DNA from: a bacterium | GTDB taxonomy: Bacteria; SM23-81; DAOVCL01 | Length of the DNA stretch: 60,473 nt | Direction of reading: 5' to 3' | NCBI GenBank assembly: GCA_029932675.1 | Contig: JAOZPP010000011.1 | Span: 1-60,473, forward strand | Shown here: positions 36,188 through 45,003 of the stretch, in pieces | Layout of the letters: every line of letters begins with the position of its first letter | How positions within the stretch are numbered: position 1 is the stretch's first letter | The notes under the pieces: generated by a model | Database searches by the model: none | The model's input: the letters and a program-made list of their open reading frames with translations, nothing else | What the model was told of the DNA's origin: nothing | Made by a program: the position numbers and the translations under genes

Positions 36188-38041
36188 TTACGGCTCCTTG
36201 TGTTTTTTTCTTGGATTGTTGGATGCGCAGGTCATTAACTCCCGCTCTGCCCTGATGCGTTCGAGCAGTATGCTTGCGGGTTCGCCTGCCTGCCGCGTCC
36301 GGCCGGCAGCGTACTCGCGCTTCAACCATTTAAGGCCGAAGCCCGTCTTCAACTCCTTTTCCCTTTTTACGGCGTCTTCGAGCGAGTCGAACTCCTTCCA
36401 ATGAATAAGTTTCACCGGAGGATGCCTTCTCGTCCACTCGGCCCCTCTGCCGCTCGCATGCAACTTCCAGCGTTCTTCGACGTTTTCCGTTTGACCGATG
36501 TAGATACTGCCGTCGTCACATTCCAGCGCATATACGAACCACTTTCCCGGCCGCGGCGCAGGCAGGTCGCTTGGATCCTGGTCCACCAGTTTGCCCTCGA
36601 AGGCCCACTTGAGGATAGATTGGCGGAGGCGGTGCGCACGGTGTTCTTGAGTTGCCACCTCATTTGTTACACTGTCCTCGACGGACAACAGTTTTTCGAC
36701 CTCTTCCACGATTCGAATCTGTTCAGATAAGGGAGGAAGAGGAACGACTAATTCATTGAGATGCCTTTGGTTCACGTACGGCTGTCCTGTTCCCCCAGCG
36801 TTGGCATTCAGATTCTTTAAACTCATGACCATACGCCAATAGCCCAGATGTACTGAAGGCGGACAGTAAACGGCGTAAATTGCGTTATCCGTTATCCAGG
36901 CAGGACCTGTGGTTAAATGCACGTTCCCGCAATGTGCTCCGACCCTCCCTATCACTAGAGTGGGGGTGTTTATGAGTGCAACATTATGATATCCAGTTAT
37001 GCCATTACCTCCATAGACAGGGACATCCCCCTTCTCGTGGCTTTTTTGGGGGAGAAAACTACCACTCGACCAAGCGAAGAACTGGCCGGGGCTCGCCCAG
37101 CACCAGCCTTCCGGGAGTTCGGGGAGGCCGTCGGTATTTGGCGGAGCGGGTTCCTTGTACTTCTCCTTCCACTTGTCGTTCCTGGGGAGGAAGCGGCGGT
37201 ACTCCTTTTCGGGGATGTTCTGCCATTCCTCGGGGGTGAGTTTTTCGCCGCGCTTGAGCGGCTTGCCGGCCTTCTTGCGGCGCTCCTTGGCGGCCTTTTG
37301 CTTCGCTTTTTCGACGATCTTCTTCCACTCGGCCTCTTCCCAGCGCTTACGGCGCTCTTTCAGAATGCGTTCGAGCAGCACCGAGGCGGGCTCGTAATCT
37401 CGTCCTTCCTTACGGGCGAGTTCTGCTTCAGTGGGCACCAGGCGGCCCTCGACTGCGGCCTTGAGGACGCTCTTGCGGTAGCGCTCGAGGTTCTTCTTGA
37501 CCCGCTCCAGCGCGGCAATGGCCGCATCCAGCCGGGAAAGGTAACTCTCAATTGCCTCGACGATGCGGCGTTGTTCAGGGAGGGGAGGAAGTAATAAAGT
37601 AATCGTGCTGAGATTCCTTGCGTTGAGATTCGCTCGGCCAATCCCAGCACTTAGTGCCCATGCCTGCTTCCGGTACGCATGAGAGTTCACGAAATAGTGT
37701 AGCCAGTGACTGATTTCCCTGAGAGGTGGTTTCCCTCGAATCAGATATGAAGCAAAAACAGCAGCAGGAGGACGGCGAATCATGCAGGCTTTCTCAATTG
37801 AGCCAGTTCGAGCAAATACAATGTCGCCGTCATTGAGTTTGTATTTTTCAAAGTCGTCAGTTGTCAGTTCACAACTCGGAACGGTATCCCAGTTGATTAA
37901 ACCATCATGTATGTCGGTTATCCGAAGAAATCGTGGCCCTTCTGTATCATGGGTAGCACTCGTTGTTAGGCCATATTGGAGCTTCCCTAGGAGCTCACCG
38001 ATCGTGGTACTAACCCACCCTCTCGGAAGTCGTCTACTCAT
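36188..38041 (-). CDS. hsdS: Type I restriction specificity subunit with inserted GIY-YIG nuclease
   Basis: 617 aa; a normal HsdS has 400-550. The first target-recognition domain is about residues 1-160 and ends in the conserved helix LPPLPEQRRIVEAIESYL. A long Lys/Arg-rich linker follows, then the second recognition domain (LPELPEGWCWAS to LPPLSEQIRIVEEVE). Near the C-terminus the family phrase KLVDQDPSDLPA is cut by about 90 residues forming a complete GIY-YIG nuclease domain (WFVYALECDDGSIYIGQT), after which the phrase resumes as GEPASILLERIRAERE. The protein should guide HsdM and HsdR to a bipartite site. Whether it still folds with the insert is unknown, but the frame is open. Confidence 0.92.
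   Translation of the reverse strand: MSRRLPRGWVSTTIGELLGKLQYGLTTSATHDTEGPRFLRITDIHDGLINWDTVPSCELTTDDFEKYKLNDGDIVFARTGSIEKACMIRRPPAAVFASYLIRGKPPLREISHWLHYFVNSHAYRKQAWALSAGIGRANLNARNLSTITLLLPPLPEQRRIVEAIESYLSRLDAAIAALERVKKNLERYRKSVLKAAVEGRLVPTEAELARKEGRDYEPASVLLERILKERRKRWEEAEWKKIVEKAKQKAAKERRKKAGKPLKRGEKLTPEEWQNIPEKEYRRFLPRNDKWKEKYKEPAPPNTDGLPELPEGWCWASPGQFFAWSSGSFLPQKSHEKGDVPVYGGNGITGYHNVALINTPTLVIGRVGAHCGNVHLTTGPAWITDNAIYAVYCPPSVHLGYWRMVMSLKNLNANAGGTGQPYVNQRHLNELVVPLPPLSEQIRIVEEVEKLLSVEDSVTNEVATQEHRAHRLRQSILKWAFEGKLVDQDPSDLPAPRPGKWFVYALECDDGSIYIGQTENVEERWKLHASGRGAEWTRRHPPVKLIHWKEFDSLEDAVKREKELKTGFGLKWLKREYAAGRTRQAGEPASILLERIRAERELMTCASNNPRKKHKEP
36287..36556 (-). mobile_element. In-frame GIY-YIG domain insertion within hsdS
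   Basis: Codes about residues 496-585 of HsdS. Motifs: VYALE (GIY equivalent), SIYIGQT (YIG), Arg in ERWKLHASGRGAEW, Glu in EKELKTGFG. The domain matches stand-alone URI/YhbQ-like GIY-YIG proteins over their whole length and lies exactly between two halves of a conserved HsdS phrase. Possibly a homing-type insertion; inferred. Confidence 0.75.
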
Positions 38042-38078
38042 CCCACCAGCACCTCGTTCAACTTTTCAATACACATGC

Positions 38079-39257
38079 TCATACCCTCCCCCTTCTCTCC
38101 AGCTCTCTGCGCGTTTTTTCGATCTCGGCAGCAAGGAGTTTTTCGTCGGGAAGGGCAGTCAGATACTTGCTAACGAGCATCTTGTTTTCCAGACCTTCTG
38201 TGGCGTACCGCACCAGCGATTTGCCCTTGTCCGAGCAGAGGATGATCCCGACAGGAGGGTTCTCGTCCTCACGGGTCCAATGCTCTTTCGCGTAGTTCAG
38301 GTATACGTTCATCTGACCAGCGTCGGCATGGGTGAAGCGGCCCAGCTTCAGGTCGATAATCACAAGGCAGCGTAGACGGCGGTGAAAGAAAACAAGGTCT
38401 ATCCGATACCACTCGTCGTCGATGCGGAGGCGTCGCTGGCGCCCCACGAATGCAAAATCTCCTCCCAGTTCCAGCAGGAATGTCTCCAGATGCCGGATGA
38501 GAGCTTCTTCCAGATCGCTTTCAGAGTATTCATCTTTCAGATCGAGGAATTCGAGAACCAGGGGGTCCTTGATTTCTTCCTCGGCACTGACAATATCGGC
38601 CTCCGTCCTCTCTCGGCCCTTTTTCAGCATAGCTGCCTTGTTCTTCGACAAGGCGGTGCGCTCGTAGAACTGCGAGTCGATTTGCCGCTTGAGCTGTCGC
38701 ACCGACCAGCCGCCCCGGAGCGCCTCGGCGTGATAGAATCGAATGGCCTCCTCCGAGCGAAGGCGGATGAGCAATACGTAGTGAGACCATGGTAAGGGAA
38801 AGGCCTGGGCCAGCTTGGTGATATCGATTGACAGGTCTTGCCTATCAGATTTCCGCAACGCTGTTGCGGAATTGAGCGACACTGTCGCTCGTTTTCCTTT
38901 CCCAGCATCGCCTGTGGATTTGCTCGACAGTGTCGCTCGAATTTGTTCAGGAGGAAACAGGAGGTAGAAGCTTCTGAATCGCGCCAGGTTGTGCCGGGAG
39001 AACCCCCTGCCGAAACGCGCGATGAGTTCTTTAGAAAGGCGCTTGAGCAGTTCCTCACCGTACGGGGCTCTTTCTTGTCCACCCTGCTCGAACTCTACGA
39101 TACGCCGCCCGATCTCCCAGTAGGTCGCGGTCATGATCGCGTTGATCGACCGGGTCGCCGTGCGCCTGGCCGCCTCGAGCAGTTTTTCTATGCCGCCGAC
39201 AAGGTTGTCAAACTCTGTTATGTTTGCCGGCTTTGTTTCCGTTTTCTTTCTACTCAT
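38079..39257 (-). CDS. DUF1016/YhcG-family PD-(D/E)xK nuclease (first copy)
   Basis: 392 aa. The N-terminal DUF1016_N helical domain reads TATYWEIGRRIVEFEQGG and RFGRGFSRHNLARFRSFYLL; the C-terminal nuclease domain has WYRIDLVFFHRRLRCLVIID followed by LKLG, where the usual ELK is DLK. Members are often found in defence islands and are thought to be nucleases. The linker (about residues 105-140) is lengthened by palindromic repeats (38851-38940). It lies between hsdR and hsdS; its ATG overlaps the hsdR stop side by four bases, so it was taken into the operon. Confidence 0.85.
   Translation of the reverse strand: MSRKKTETKPANITEFDNLVGGIEKLLEAARRTATRSINAIMTATYWEIGRRIVEFEQGGQERAPYGEELLKRLSKELIARFGRGFSRHNLARFRSFYLLFPPEQIRATLSSKSTGDAGKGKRATVSLNSATALRKSDRQDLSIDITKLAQAFPLPWSHYVLLIRLRSEEAIRFYHAEALRGGWSVRQLKRQIDSQFYERTALSKNKAAMLKKGRERTEADIVSAEEEIKDPLVLEFLDLKDEYSESDLEEALIRHLETFLLELGGDFAFVGRQRRLRIDDEWYRIDLVFFHRRLRCLVIIDLKLGRFTHADAGQMNVYLNYAKEHWTREDENPPVGIILCSDKGKSLVRYATEGLENKMLVSKYLTALPDEKLLAAEIEKTRRELERRGRV
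38851..38940. repeat. Palindromic repeats inside the first DUF1016 gene
   Basis: TTCCGCAAC/GTTGCGGAA (38851-38871, 3-base loop), GAGCGACA/TGTCGCTC (38874-38890) and a partly matching inverted copy of the latter at 38922-38938. All in frame within the linker between the two domains. Confidence 0.75.
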
Positions 39258-42118
39258 GCTGCCAGCACCTCATTCAGTTCCTCAATCAGGGGTTTTAAGT
39301 CGGTTCCGAACACCTGCACTGCCTTGCCCAGGCCGCCGCGCTCGGCGAAAGGAGTCAGGTCGAAGTCTTCCATGTTGATTTCCAGGCTCTGGGCCACGTG
39401 GTCGCGGATCATCTCAAGCCAGCGGCGCTGCTCGTCGGTGAATACCCGGCCCCTGTCCTCCTGCTGCGCCATCCAGTTCTCGAAACGCTCGCGCACCTTG
39501 TCGGCAAAGGGCACGAGTTCGTCTTCCTGCCGTAGGGCATAGCGCACAAGCGAGACGATGTCGGTCAACCTGCGCTCGGCGCTGGCGCCTCGGACCTTGT
39601 TCTTCTCAAGTATCTCGTAGGCCTTCCACAACCGCTCCTCGGTCCAGCGCCGGGGCGGAGCGCTGATGGCCTCGTGCAGGGCCTTGATGTCCTTGTATCG
39701 CAGGCGTTCCTTGTAGGGCCTGGAGTAGAAGAACTGGAGCGCATCTATCTCGTCGCGGTGTTCTATCAAGAACTGTTCGAAGGACCGTACCAGTGCGCGG
39801 GCCTTTTCCTTTGCTTCCTCGTCGAAGCCCGAGAAGGTGAGTTCGTCCCGGCTAACTTCGTCGATTATCTGCTCCACGATGCGCTTGACCTCGATAAGCG
39901 TGGAGCGAAGCTTGGGATTCGTGGCTAGGGGTTTGACCGCCTCGGCCAGGAGTTTCTTTTGCGCCGCCTGGACCTGTTCCTCTGTGGGCTTTTCGTCCGC
40001 TTTCAAGCCGTGCTTTTCCCTCGCGGCCTGTATCGCCTCGTCCGGGTCAAGGGCGGTGACGATGGACCGGGCGAGAGAACCCAGGGTGTGCCCTTCGGCC
40101 ACCTTGGCGATGCGCTCGTATTCCTTGGGGCCGCATTGCTTGTCCAACCGCGCCAGGCGGCTAGCGAGCGAGGAGAGATAATCGGGATGCGTTCCGCCCG
40201 CGGCCACGTGCTCCAGGAGTTTCTTGAAGGATACGCTCTTCTTGCGCTCAAGGGGTTGGGTATCGGCAAGCGGGGTCTCGACGATTCCGACGCAGTCCAC
40301 GAGGACGAAGTGTGTTTTGTTGGCTGCGTCGGGCGTGACTGCCTTGAGGTCGGTCGGGTCGATGACCCGCACGCCTCGGCCCTTCATCTGCTCGAAGAAC
40401 ACCCTGCTCTTAACCGAGCGCATGAACATCACTATCTCCACCGGCTTGATGTCCGTGCCGGTGGCAATCATGTCCACGGTAACCGCGATGCGAGGGTCGT
40501 AACTGTTGCGGAACTCCTGGATCAGGTCCTGAGGCTTCTTGCCGGTGGTCTTGTAGGTGATTTTCTGGCAGAAAGCGTTGCCGCGGGCGAACTCCTCACG
40601 CACGATCTCCACGATGTCCTCGGCGTGGGAATCGTCCTTGGCGAAAATCAAGGTTTTCGGCACTTCCTTCCGGCCGGGGAAGATTTCTGTAAAGAGTTTC
40701 TCCTTGAAGGTGCGAACTATCAGCCGAATCTGGTCCTTGGCCACCACACTGCGGTCGAGGTCCTTGGCCGTGTAGGAGATATCCTCGTCGGGTTGCTGCC
40801 AGCGTACCTCGCGGGTCAGGCGGTTCCGCAGGCCGATCATGGTACCGTCTTCGGCCTCGATGACCGCGCCCTTCTCGGTAATGCGGGTCCGGATCCGGTA
40901 GATCTCAAAGTCCACGTTCACGCCGTCGGCCACGGCCTCTTCGTGGCCGTACTCCATGACCAGGTTCTGGTTGAAGAAACCGTAGGTGTGTTTGGCCGGC
41001 GTGGCGGTGAGGCCAATCAGGAAGGCGTCGAAGTACTCAAGCACCTGCCGCCAGAGCGAGTAGATGGAGCGATGGCACTCGTCGATGATGATGAAGTCGA
41101 AGTACTCGGGTGGGATGGCCCGGTTATAGACCACCGGAAAAGGTTCTTTGCCGAGGTCGTCTTCCTGCTCGAAGGCCGAGAGTTCGTCTCGCTCCGGGTC
41201 GTAATCCGGTTCGCCCTTTAGCATGGAGTAGAGCCGCTGGATGGTGGAAATCACTACCTTGCTCGAATCGCCGATGGTGTTCGATGTGAGCCGCTGTACG
41301 TTGTAAAGCTCGGTGAACTTCCTGTTGTCATCGGGGGAGCGGAAGCCTTGAAACTCTTTCTCCGCCTGTTCCCCCAAATTGCTGCGGTCGACCAGGAAAA
41401 GTACACGCCGTGCCCCCGCATACTTGATGAGACGGTAAATAGCAGTAATCGCCATGATGGTCTTGCCGGAACCGGTTGCCATTTGTATGAGGGCGCGCGG
41501 GCGGTTCTCCTTGAGCGAACGTTCCAGGTTCAGCACCGCACGGACTTGATTGGGATAGAGGAAACCTTGCTGTAAGGGAGGCATGTTCTGAATGCGACTA
41601 CGCAAGGTTGATGGTCTTGATCCGTAAGTACTCGGCTTTTCCGCCACTTTCAATAAATTGGAGAATTCCGAAACCCACTCGCTCATGGAGTCCGCAGCAA
41701 GCCACTCCGCTATTGTTTCAGGTCGATGAAATTGAAAAACGTGACGACTTCGTGGTTGAGGATCCAAGTAATTGGTGAATCTGGTTTCGACACCGGTGCT
41801 GATGTAGCAGAAGGGCAACGGTCGATACGGGGTGTCGAGTTCTGTGGGCAGGCCGTCAGAGTACTTCTCGGCCTGTACCTCTACTCCTGTGAGAGGGAAC
41901 CCAACTTTCTTGGCCTCGACCACACCAACGGCCTTGCCGTCAACAAAGAGCAGGTAATCGGCACGACCGTGCCCCTTATCAAGATTGAACTCGCGCACCG
42001 CTACGCCACGGCCTGCCGAGAGATTCAGATCAGCCATGTCCTGGACAACCCAGCCTGACTGAGTGAGTTGGGTGTCGATCTGAAGGCGAGCTTCTTGCTC
42101 GGGGGGCATTGATGTCAT
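39254..42118 (-). CDS. hsdR: Type I restriction endonuclease/translocase subunit
   Basis: 954 aa, normal for the family. N-terminal nuclease domain with GHGRADYLLFVDGKAVGVVE then AKK (the D...ExK site). Superfamily 2 helicase motor: Walker A MATGSGKTI, DEAH-type box IIIDECHRSIYS, motif III LTATPA, motif VI region FEQMKGRGVRV. The C-terminal helical domain binds the methyltransferase complex. It cuts unmodified DNA after ATP-driven translocation. Its ATG overlaps the preceding remnant by four bases, giving translational coupling. Confidence 0.95.
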   Translation of the reverse strand: MTSMPPEQEARLQIDTQLTQSGWVVQDMADLNLSAGRGVAVREFNLDKGHGRADYLLFVDGKAVGVVEAKKVGFPLTGVEVQAEKYSDGLPTELDTPYRPLPFCYISTGVETRFTNYLDPQPRSRHVFQFHRPETIAEWLAADSMSEWVSEFSNLLKVAEKPSTYGSRPSTLRSRIQNMPPLQQGFLYPNQVRAVLNLERSLKENRPRALIQMATGSGKTIMAITAIYRLIKYAGARRVLFLVDRSNLGEQAEKEFQGFRSPDDNRKFTELYNVQRLTSNTIGDSSKVVISTIQRLYSMLKGEPDYDPERDELSAFEQEDDLGKEPFPVVYNRAIPPEYFDFIIIDECHRSIYSLWRQVLEYFDAFLIGLTATPAKHTYGFFNQNLVMEYGHEEAVADGVNVDFEIYRIRTRITEKGAVIEAEDGTMIGLRNRLTREVRWQQPDEDISYTAKDLDRSVVAKDQIRLIVRTFKEKLFTEIFPGRKEVPKTLIFAKDDSHAEDIVEIVREEFARGNAFCQKITYKTTGKKPQDLIQEFRNSYDPRIAVTVDMIATGTDIKPVEIVMFMRSVKSRVFFEQMKGRGVRVIDPTDLKAVTPDAANKTHFVLVDCVGIVETPLADTQPLERKKSVSFKKLLEHVAAGGTHPDYLSSLASRLARLDKQCGPKEYERIAKVAEGHTLGSLARSIVTALDPDEAIQAAREKHGLKADEKPTEEQVQAAQKKLLAEAVKPLATNPKLRSTLIEVKRIVEQIIDEVSRDELTFSGFDEEAKEKARALVRSFEQFLIEHRDEIDALQFFYSRPYKERLRYKDIKALHEAISAPPRRWTEERLWKAYEILEKNKVRGASAERRLTDIVSLVRYALRQEDELVPFADKVRERFENWMAQQEDRGRVFTDEQRRWLEMIRDHVAQSLEINMEDFDLTPFAERGGLGKAVQVFGTDLKPLIEELNEVLAA

Positions 42119-42294
42119 CTATGCCTCCTCCCCATCCCCCTCGAATACTTGAATGCCTTCTCATAAAATGCCGAGGAAGTGCTCCCGTCGCGCTCGTCGT
42201 TTTCAAAGGTCATCCCGAGGCATTCCACCAGACCTTGCGGCTTGGCGGGCGTCTCCAGATTGAACAGGTTTTGGTTTTCGCTTCTCTTTGGCAT
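42115..42294 (-). pseudogene. N-terminal remnant of a large DNA methylase, coupled to hsdR
   Basis: 59 codons from ATG 42294. It reads LFNLETPAKPQGLVECLGMT then FENDE and ends in an unrelated tail. From memory this opening belongs to large adenine-methylase-like proteins in DUF6079/PglZ clusters, where FENDE continues into the catalytic part. Here it is cut and its stop overlaps the hsdR start (ATGA). Moderate to low certainty for the family. Confidence 0.4.
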
Positions 42295-42309
42295 ATCAGC
42301 TTGTCCCTC

Positions 42310-42416
42310 AATGCGCACCACGCATTGAAATATGCATTGAATGAACGCTAATGGGCGGAGGAATGGCGCAGCGCCATTTCCCGCGCCATTTATGCCGCGT
42401 AATGGCACAAAGAATG
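42310..42416. repeat. Cluster of AATGxCGC palindromes
   Basis: AATGCG/CGCATT (42310-42326) and a perfect AATGGCGC-A-GCGCCATT (42362-42378), with further half copies GCGCCATT (42383-42390) and AATGGC (42401-42406). They lie in the 211-base gap between the truncated AlbA_2 gene and the methylase remnant, upstream of hsdR. Either an operator or a REP-like element. Confidence 0.55.
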
Positions 42417-42505
42417 GATTCTCACCATTTCTTTATCCATTGTCACTGCCCTCGTTGTACTGCCAACGGGCCCCCCGACCGATCCCTGAAACAAAAGCCG
42501 CCTTC

Positions 42506-43024
42506 TCACGACTCAGGTCGGCCAGGGATTTCGGCTGCTGTGAAGTCGGTTTCTCCCGTTTCCACCATGATCCGCCGGCGCAGTGTTCCGGTAAGCGGCT
42601 GACAGTCTTTGCCTACACGAATCTTTCCCTTGCCAGAAGTGTCGGTATAAGGCGGAAGGCCCGGATATATCTGCATGACGATGAGCCGCTTTGTCCTTTC
42701 CGGGACCGGAAGCTCCTGGAATACAGGAGTCAGCTTGGGGTCCGTGGAGTCATAGACCGCCTTTTTCAGTCGATTGATATCGACCTCTGGTGGCACACCC
42801 CGTATGGCGTTGGATCGTCCTACCACCTTGTCATTGACACCGAAGACCACCGTTCCGCCGCCGCCGTTGGCCATGCAAATAGCCATCTCAATGACCAAGG
42901 CGACAGCATCCTTCCTGCTGCGAGTATTCCACTCCTTGAAGTCGAGATACTGGTCTTCCAACGCATTAGCGGGCTGATGGTCAAACTCATCAAGGAGTTC
43001 TCTTATTTCAGAAAGATTCCTCAT
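42506..43024 (-). CDS. AlbA_2-domain protein, truncated
   Basis: 172 aa. AlbA_2 (Schlafen-type, divergent AAA_4) domain: LDFKEWNTRSRKDAVALVIE, GGGGTVVFGVNDKVVG. The protein stops at AAEIPGRPES, but in the next frame the sequence runs on as SLADLSREKAAFVSGIGRGA before a stop at about 42422, so a frameshift near 42525 probably cut it. Full-length relatives such as the gene at 45004 have some 500 residues. Directly follows the DUF6079-type C-terminus with a 2-base gap. Probably non-functional or reduced. Confidence 0.65.
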   Translation of the reverse strand: MRNLSEIRELLDEFDHQPANALEDQYLDFKEWNTRSRKDAVALVIEMAICMANGGGGTVVFGVNDKVVGRSNAIRGVPPEVDINRLKKAVYDSTDPKLTPVFQELPVPERTKRLIVMQIYPGLPPYTDTSGKGKIRVGKDCQPLTGTLRRRIMVETGETDFTAAEIPGRPES

Positions 43025-43026
43025 TT

Positions 43027-43500
43027 CTACTCCAGTACGATTCGGACTTTGTCGGGCTCATGGCCCTTGGTGAGTTCATCCAGGTATTCCTCAAAGCGTT
43101 TCTTCATCTCCGCCGGCGTCGCCGGTGAGCCGCCCTTGAGAAGGGCTGCGCGCAGATCCTCGGTTTTCACCGCGACCTTAACCAGCCCGGAGAGCACCTT
43201 CTGCAGGGCGTGAATGAAATCCTGGCCCAGCTCGTCGGGCAGCTTGCGTTCTTTGAGGAAGGCGTCCACCAGCTTCCTGGGCTCGGGCTTGTGCAGGTCG
43301 AGGTTGCCGCGGGTGGTCGGGTCCTCCAGGTTGGCCAGCAGCGTCTGGGTCCAGTCGTCGAGGAGCTTGTCCAGCTCCGTGTCCAGGTGGTCGAACATGG
43401 TCGCTGCAGGTGCCTCCGTGCTGGGCCGGAAGCTGCAGTGCGGGCAGACCGGCGAGGCATCGAGTTCTTCAACTTTCATAATTCTAATCAGCCCCTTCAC
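43027..43500 (-). pseudogene. C-terminal part of a DUF6079 (PglY/BrxC-like) protein
   Basis: 157 codons. From about residue 16 it reads [16 protein letters not shown], a CxxC metal site, then a helical domain ([40 protein letters not shown]) ending RIVLE. I know this as the end of large (over 1000 aa) DUF6079 ATPases of BREX type 2 and similar clusters; here the ATPase part is missing. The first 9-15 residues come from the junction. A GTG at 43500 overlaps the restored stop of the second DUF1016 gene (GTGA), so it may still be translated. A 23-codon copy of the same end lies at 46514-46585. Confidence 0.55.
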
Positions 43501-44632
43501 TCTCCTATCTCCCGTATCTTTTCTTCCAAAAACCTCTGTATCTCTTCCTTTTTGGGGAGTTCAAGCTGGTACTGGAGACAAAGAGATTATTGTCCATACC
43601 CGCCAGGGCGTATTCCACAAGCGTGTGATCCTTTTGAGTGCAGAGCAGAATTCCTATAGGCTGATTGTCTCCCTCCCTCATCATATTCTTTTTGAACCAG
43701 CTCACATAGGTATTAAGCTGGCCAATGTATTCGTGAGTAAACGCATCCACCTTGAGCTCGATCAGGACATGACACTTCAGGATTCGATGGTAGAAAACCA
43801 AATCTATAAAATTGTAGGTATCGCCGATAAGTACGCGCTTCTGTCTGGCCTCAAAGCAGAATCCATGCCCCAGTTCCAGCAAGAACTCCTGGAGCCTGTC
43901 GAGCAGTTGATCCTCCAAATCGGATTCGCTCATTACTTCAGCAGGTTTCAGCCCCAGGAATTCAAAGACATAAGGATCGCGTATAACAAGTTTCGGTTCG
44001 GCTTGTTCTGCGCCGGATTGGACGAGTTCGGCGAGTTTCTCTTTATCTCGAGAAAGACCCGACCGTTCGTAATAGAGGCTCGCGATCTGGCGTTTCAGCT
44101 CCCTTACCGACCAGTTGCCCCGAATACATTCGATCGTATAGAAAACCCGCTTAAAATCCTCGTCGAGGTCAATTATCTGCTCCAGATGGCTGTACGACAG
44201 CCGTTGGATGAGTTTATCCGGTGGAATCCTCAATTGTGGGGATGCTGTTCCCACTTTCTTTGGCTCCAGGGTCTTGGCCACACTGTCTTGCAAGTCAAAG
44301 GGCAATTGCTTCCGCAATTGTGGGGACAGTGTCCCCACAATCTCCGGGTACAAACGGTAAAAACGGAGGTAACGGTATAGCTGGCGACGGTTGCAATTGC
44401 TGACTTTGAGATCAGCAAGACGCCGTGCCAATTCAACGAACAATTTGTCTCCATATTTCGCTCGATCAATTCCGTGCAACTCGTATTCATGGATATATGC
44501 CCCAATCAACCAATTGCGCATAGTAAGACTGACATTGACTGCTCTGCCTGCCCGTGCAGCAAGGTGTTCATGCGTTTGGTGAATTGCACTCACCAAAGAT
44601 CTGAAATCTAACCCATCCATCTTATTGACCAT
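43497..44632 (-). CDS. DUF1016/YhcG-family nuclease (second copy), 3' frameshift
   Basis: 375 aa as read, with an apparent frameshift near 43573. DUF1016_N domain with [20 protein letters not shown]; nuclease domain with [20 protein letters not shown], so the D...ELK site is intact. After LFVSS the reading becomes Ser/Lys/Arg-rich and stops at 43505; with one extra A it becomes [19 protein letters not shown] and stops at 43497-43499, which is the usual family ending and overlaps the next GTG. The active site lies upstream of the shift. Linker palindromes at 44230-44341. It overlaps the four-helix-bundle gene by 11 bases. Confidence 0.8.
44230..44341. repeat. Palindromic repeats inside the second DUF1016 gene
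   Basis: A perfect palindrome ATTGTGGGGACA-G-TGTCCCCACAAT at 44317-44341, and a degenerate copy near 44232-44253. They code two similar peptides, [13 protein letters not shown] and VGTASPQLR, in the interdomain linker. Confidence 0.8.
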
Positions 44633-44948
44633 AACCTAACCTTTCCAGGTTCTGGCGAATTACCGCATCGAGTTCTTCTACCTCGGCCATCTGCTCGTAA
44701 AGCTGCGCTTGGACTTCCGCTGTTGACCCCTTGGCGATATAGAGGAACTGGGTAAATTCCCGGTTACTACCCCGGTCAAAGCCCTCGGCTATGTTTGACA
44801 TGATGGAGACAGCAGCACGTCTTATCTGATCACGAAGGCCAAAGTCATGAGAGAATGCCCCGTTGCCAGTTACGCTGTAAATGGCCTTGGAAAGCGCCCG
44901 CGCTTTCTGCCAGGCGTCAATGTCTTCAAATTTCTCTATCCGTGCCAT
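44622..44948 (-). CDS. Four-helix-bundle protein (S23 ribosomal / IVP family)
   Basis: 108 aa from ATG 44948, where the family start [20 protein letters not shown] is found; an ATG at 45014 would add 22 residues. The signature [20 protein letters not shown] and the [13 protein letters not shown] helix place it in the family first seen in intervening sequences of 23S rRNA genes. These small proteins are spread with mobile DNA and have no proven function. Lies between the AlbA_2 regulator and the second DUF1016 gene. Confidence 0.85.
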   Translation of the reverse strand: MARIEKFEDIDAWQKARALSKAIYSVTGNGAFSHDFGLRDQIRRAAVSIMSNIAEGFDRGSNREFTQFLYIAKGSTAEVQAQLYEQMAEVEELDAVIRQNLERLGYGQ

Positions 44949-45003
44949 CTTCAGTCCGCTCAGGTCTCGGGTCTTATCGACTCGCGACCCGACACTAACT
45001 TGG

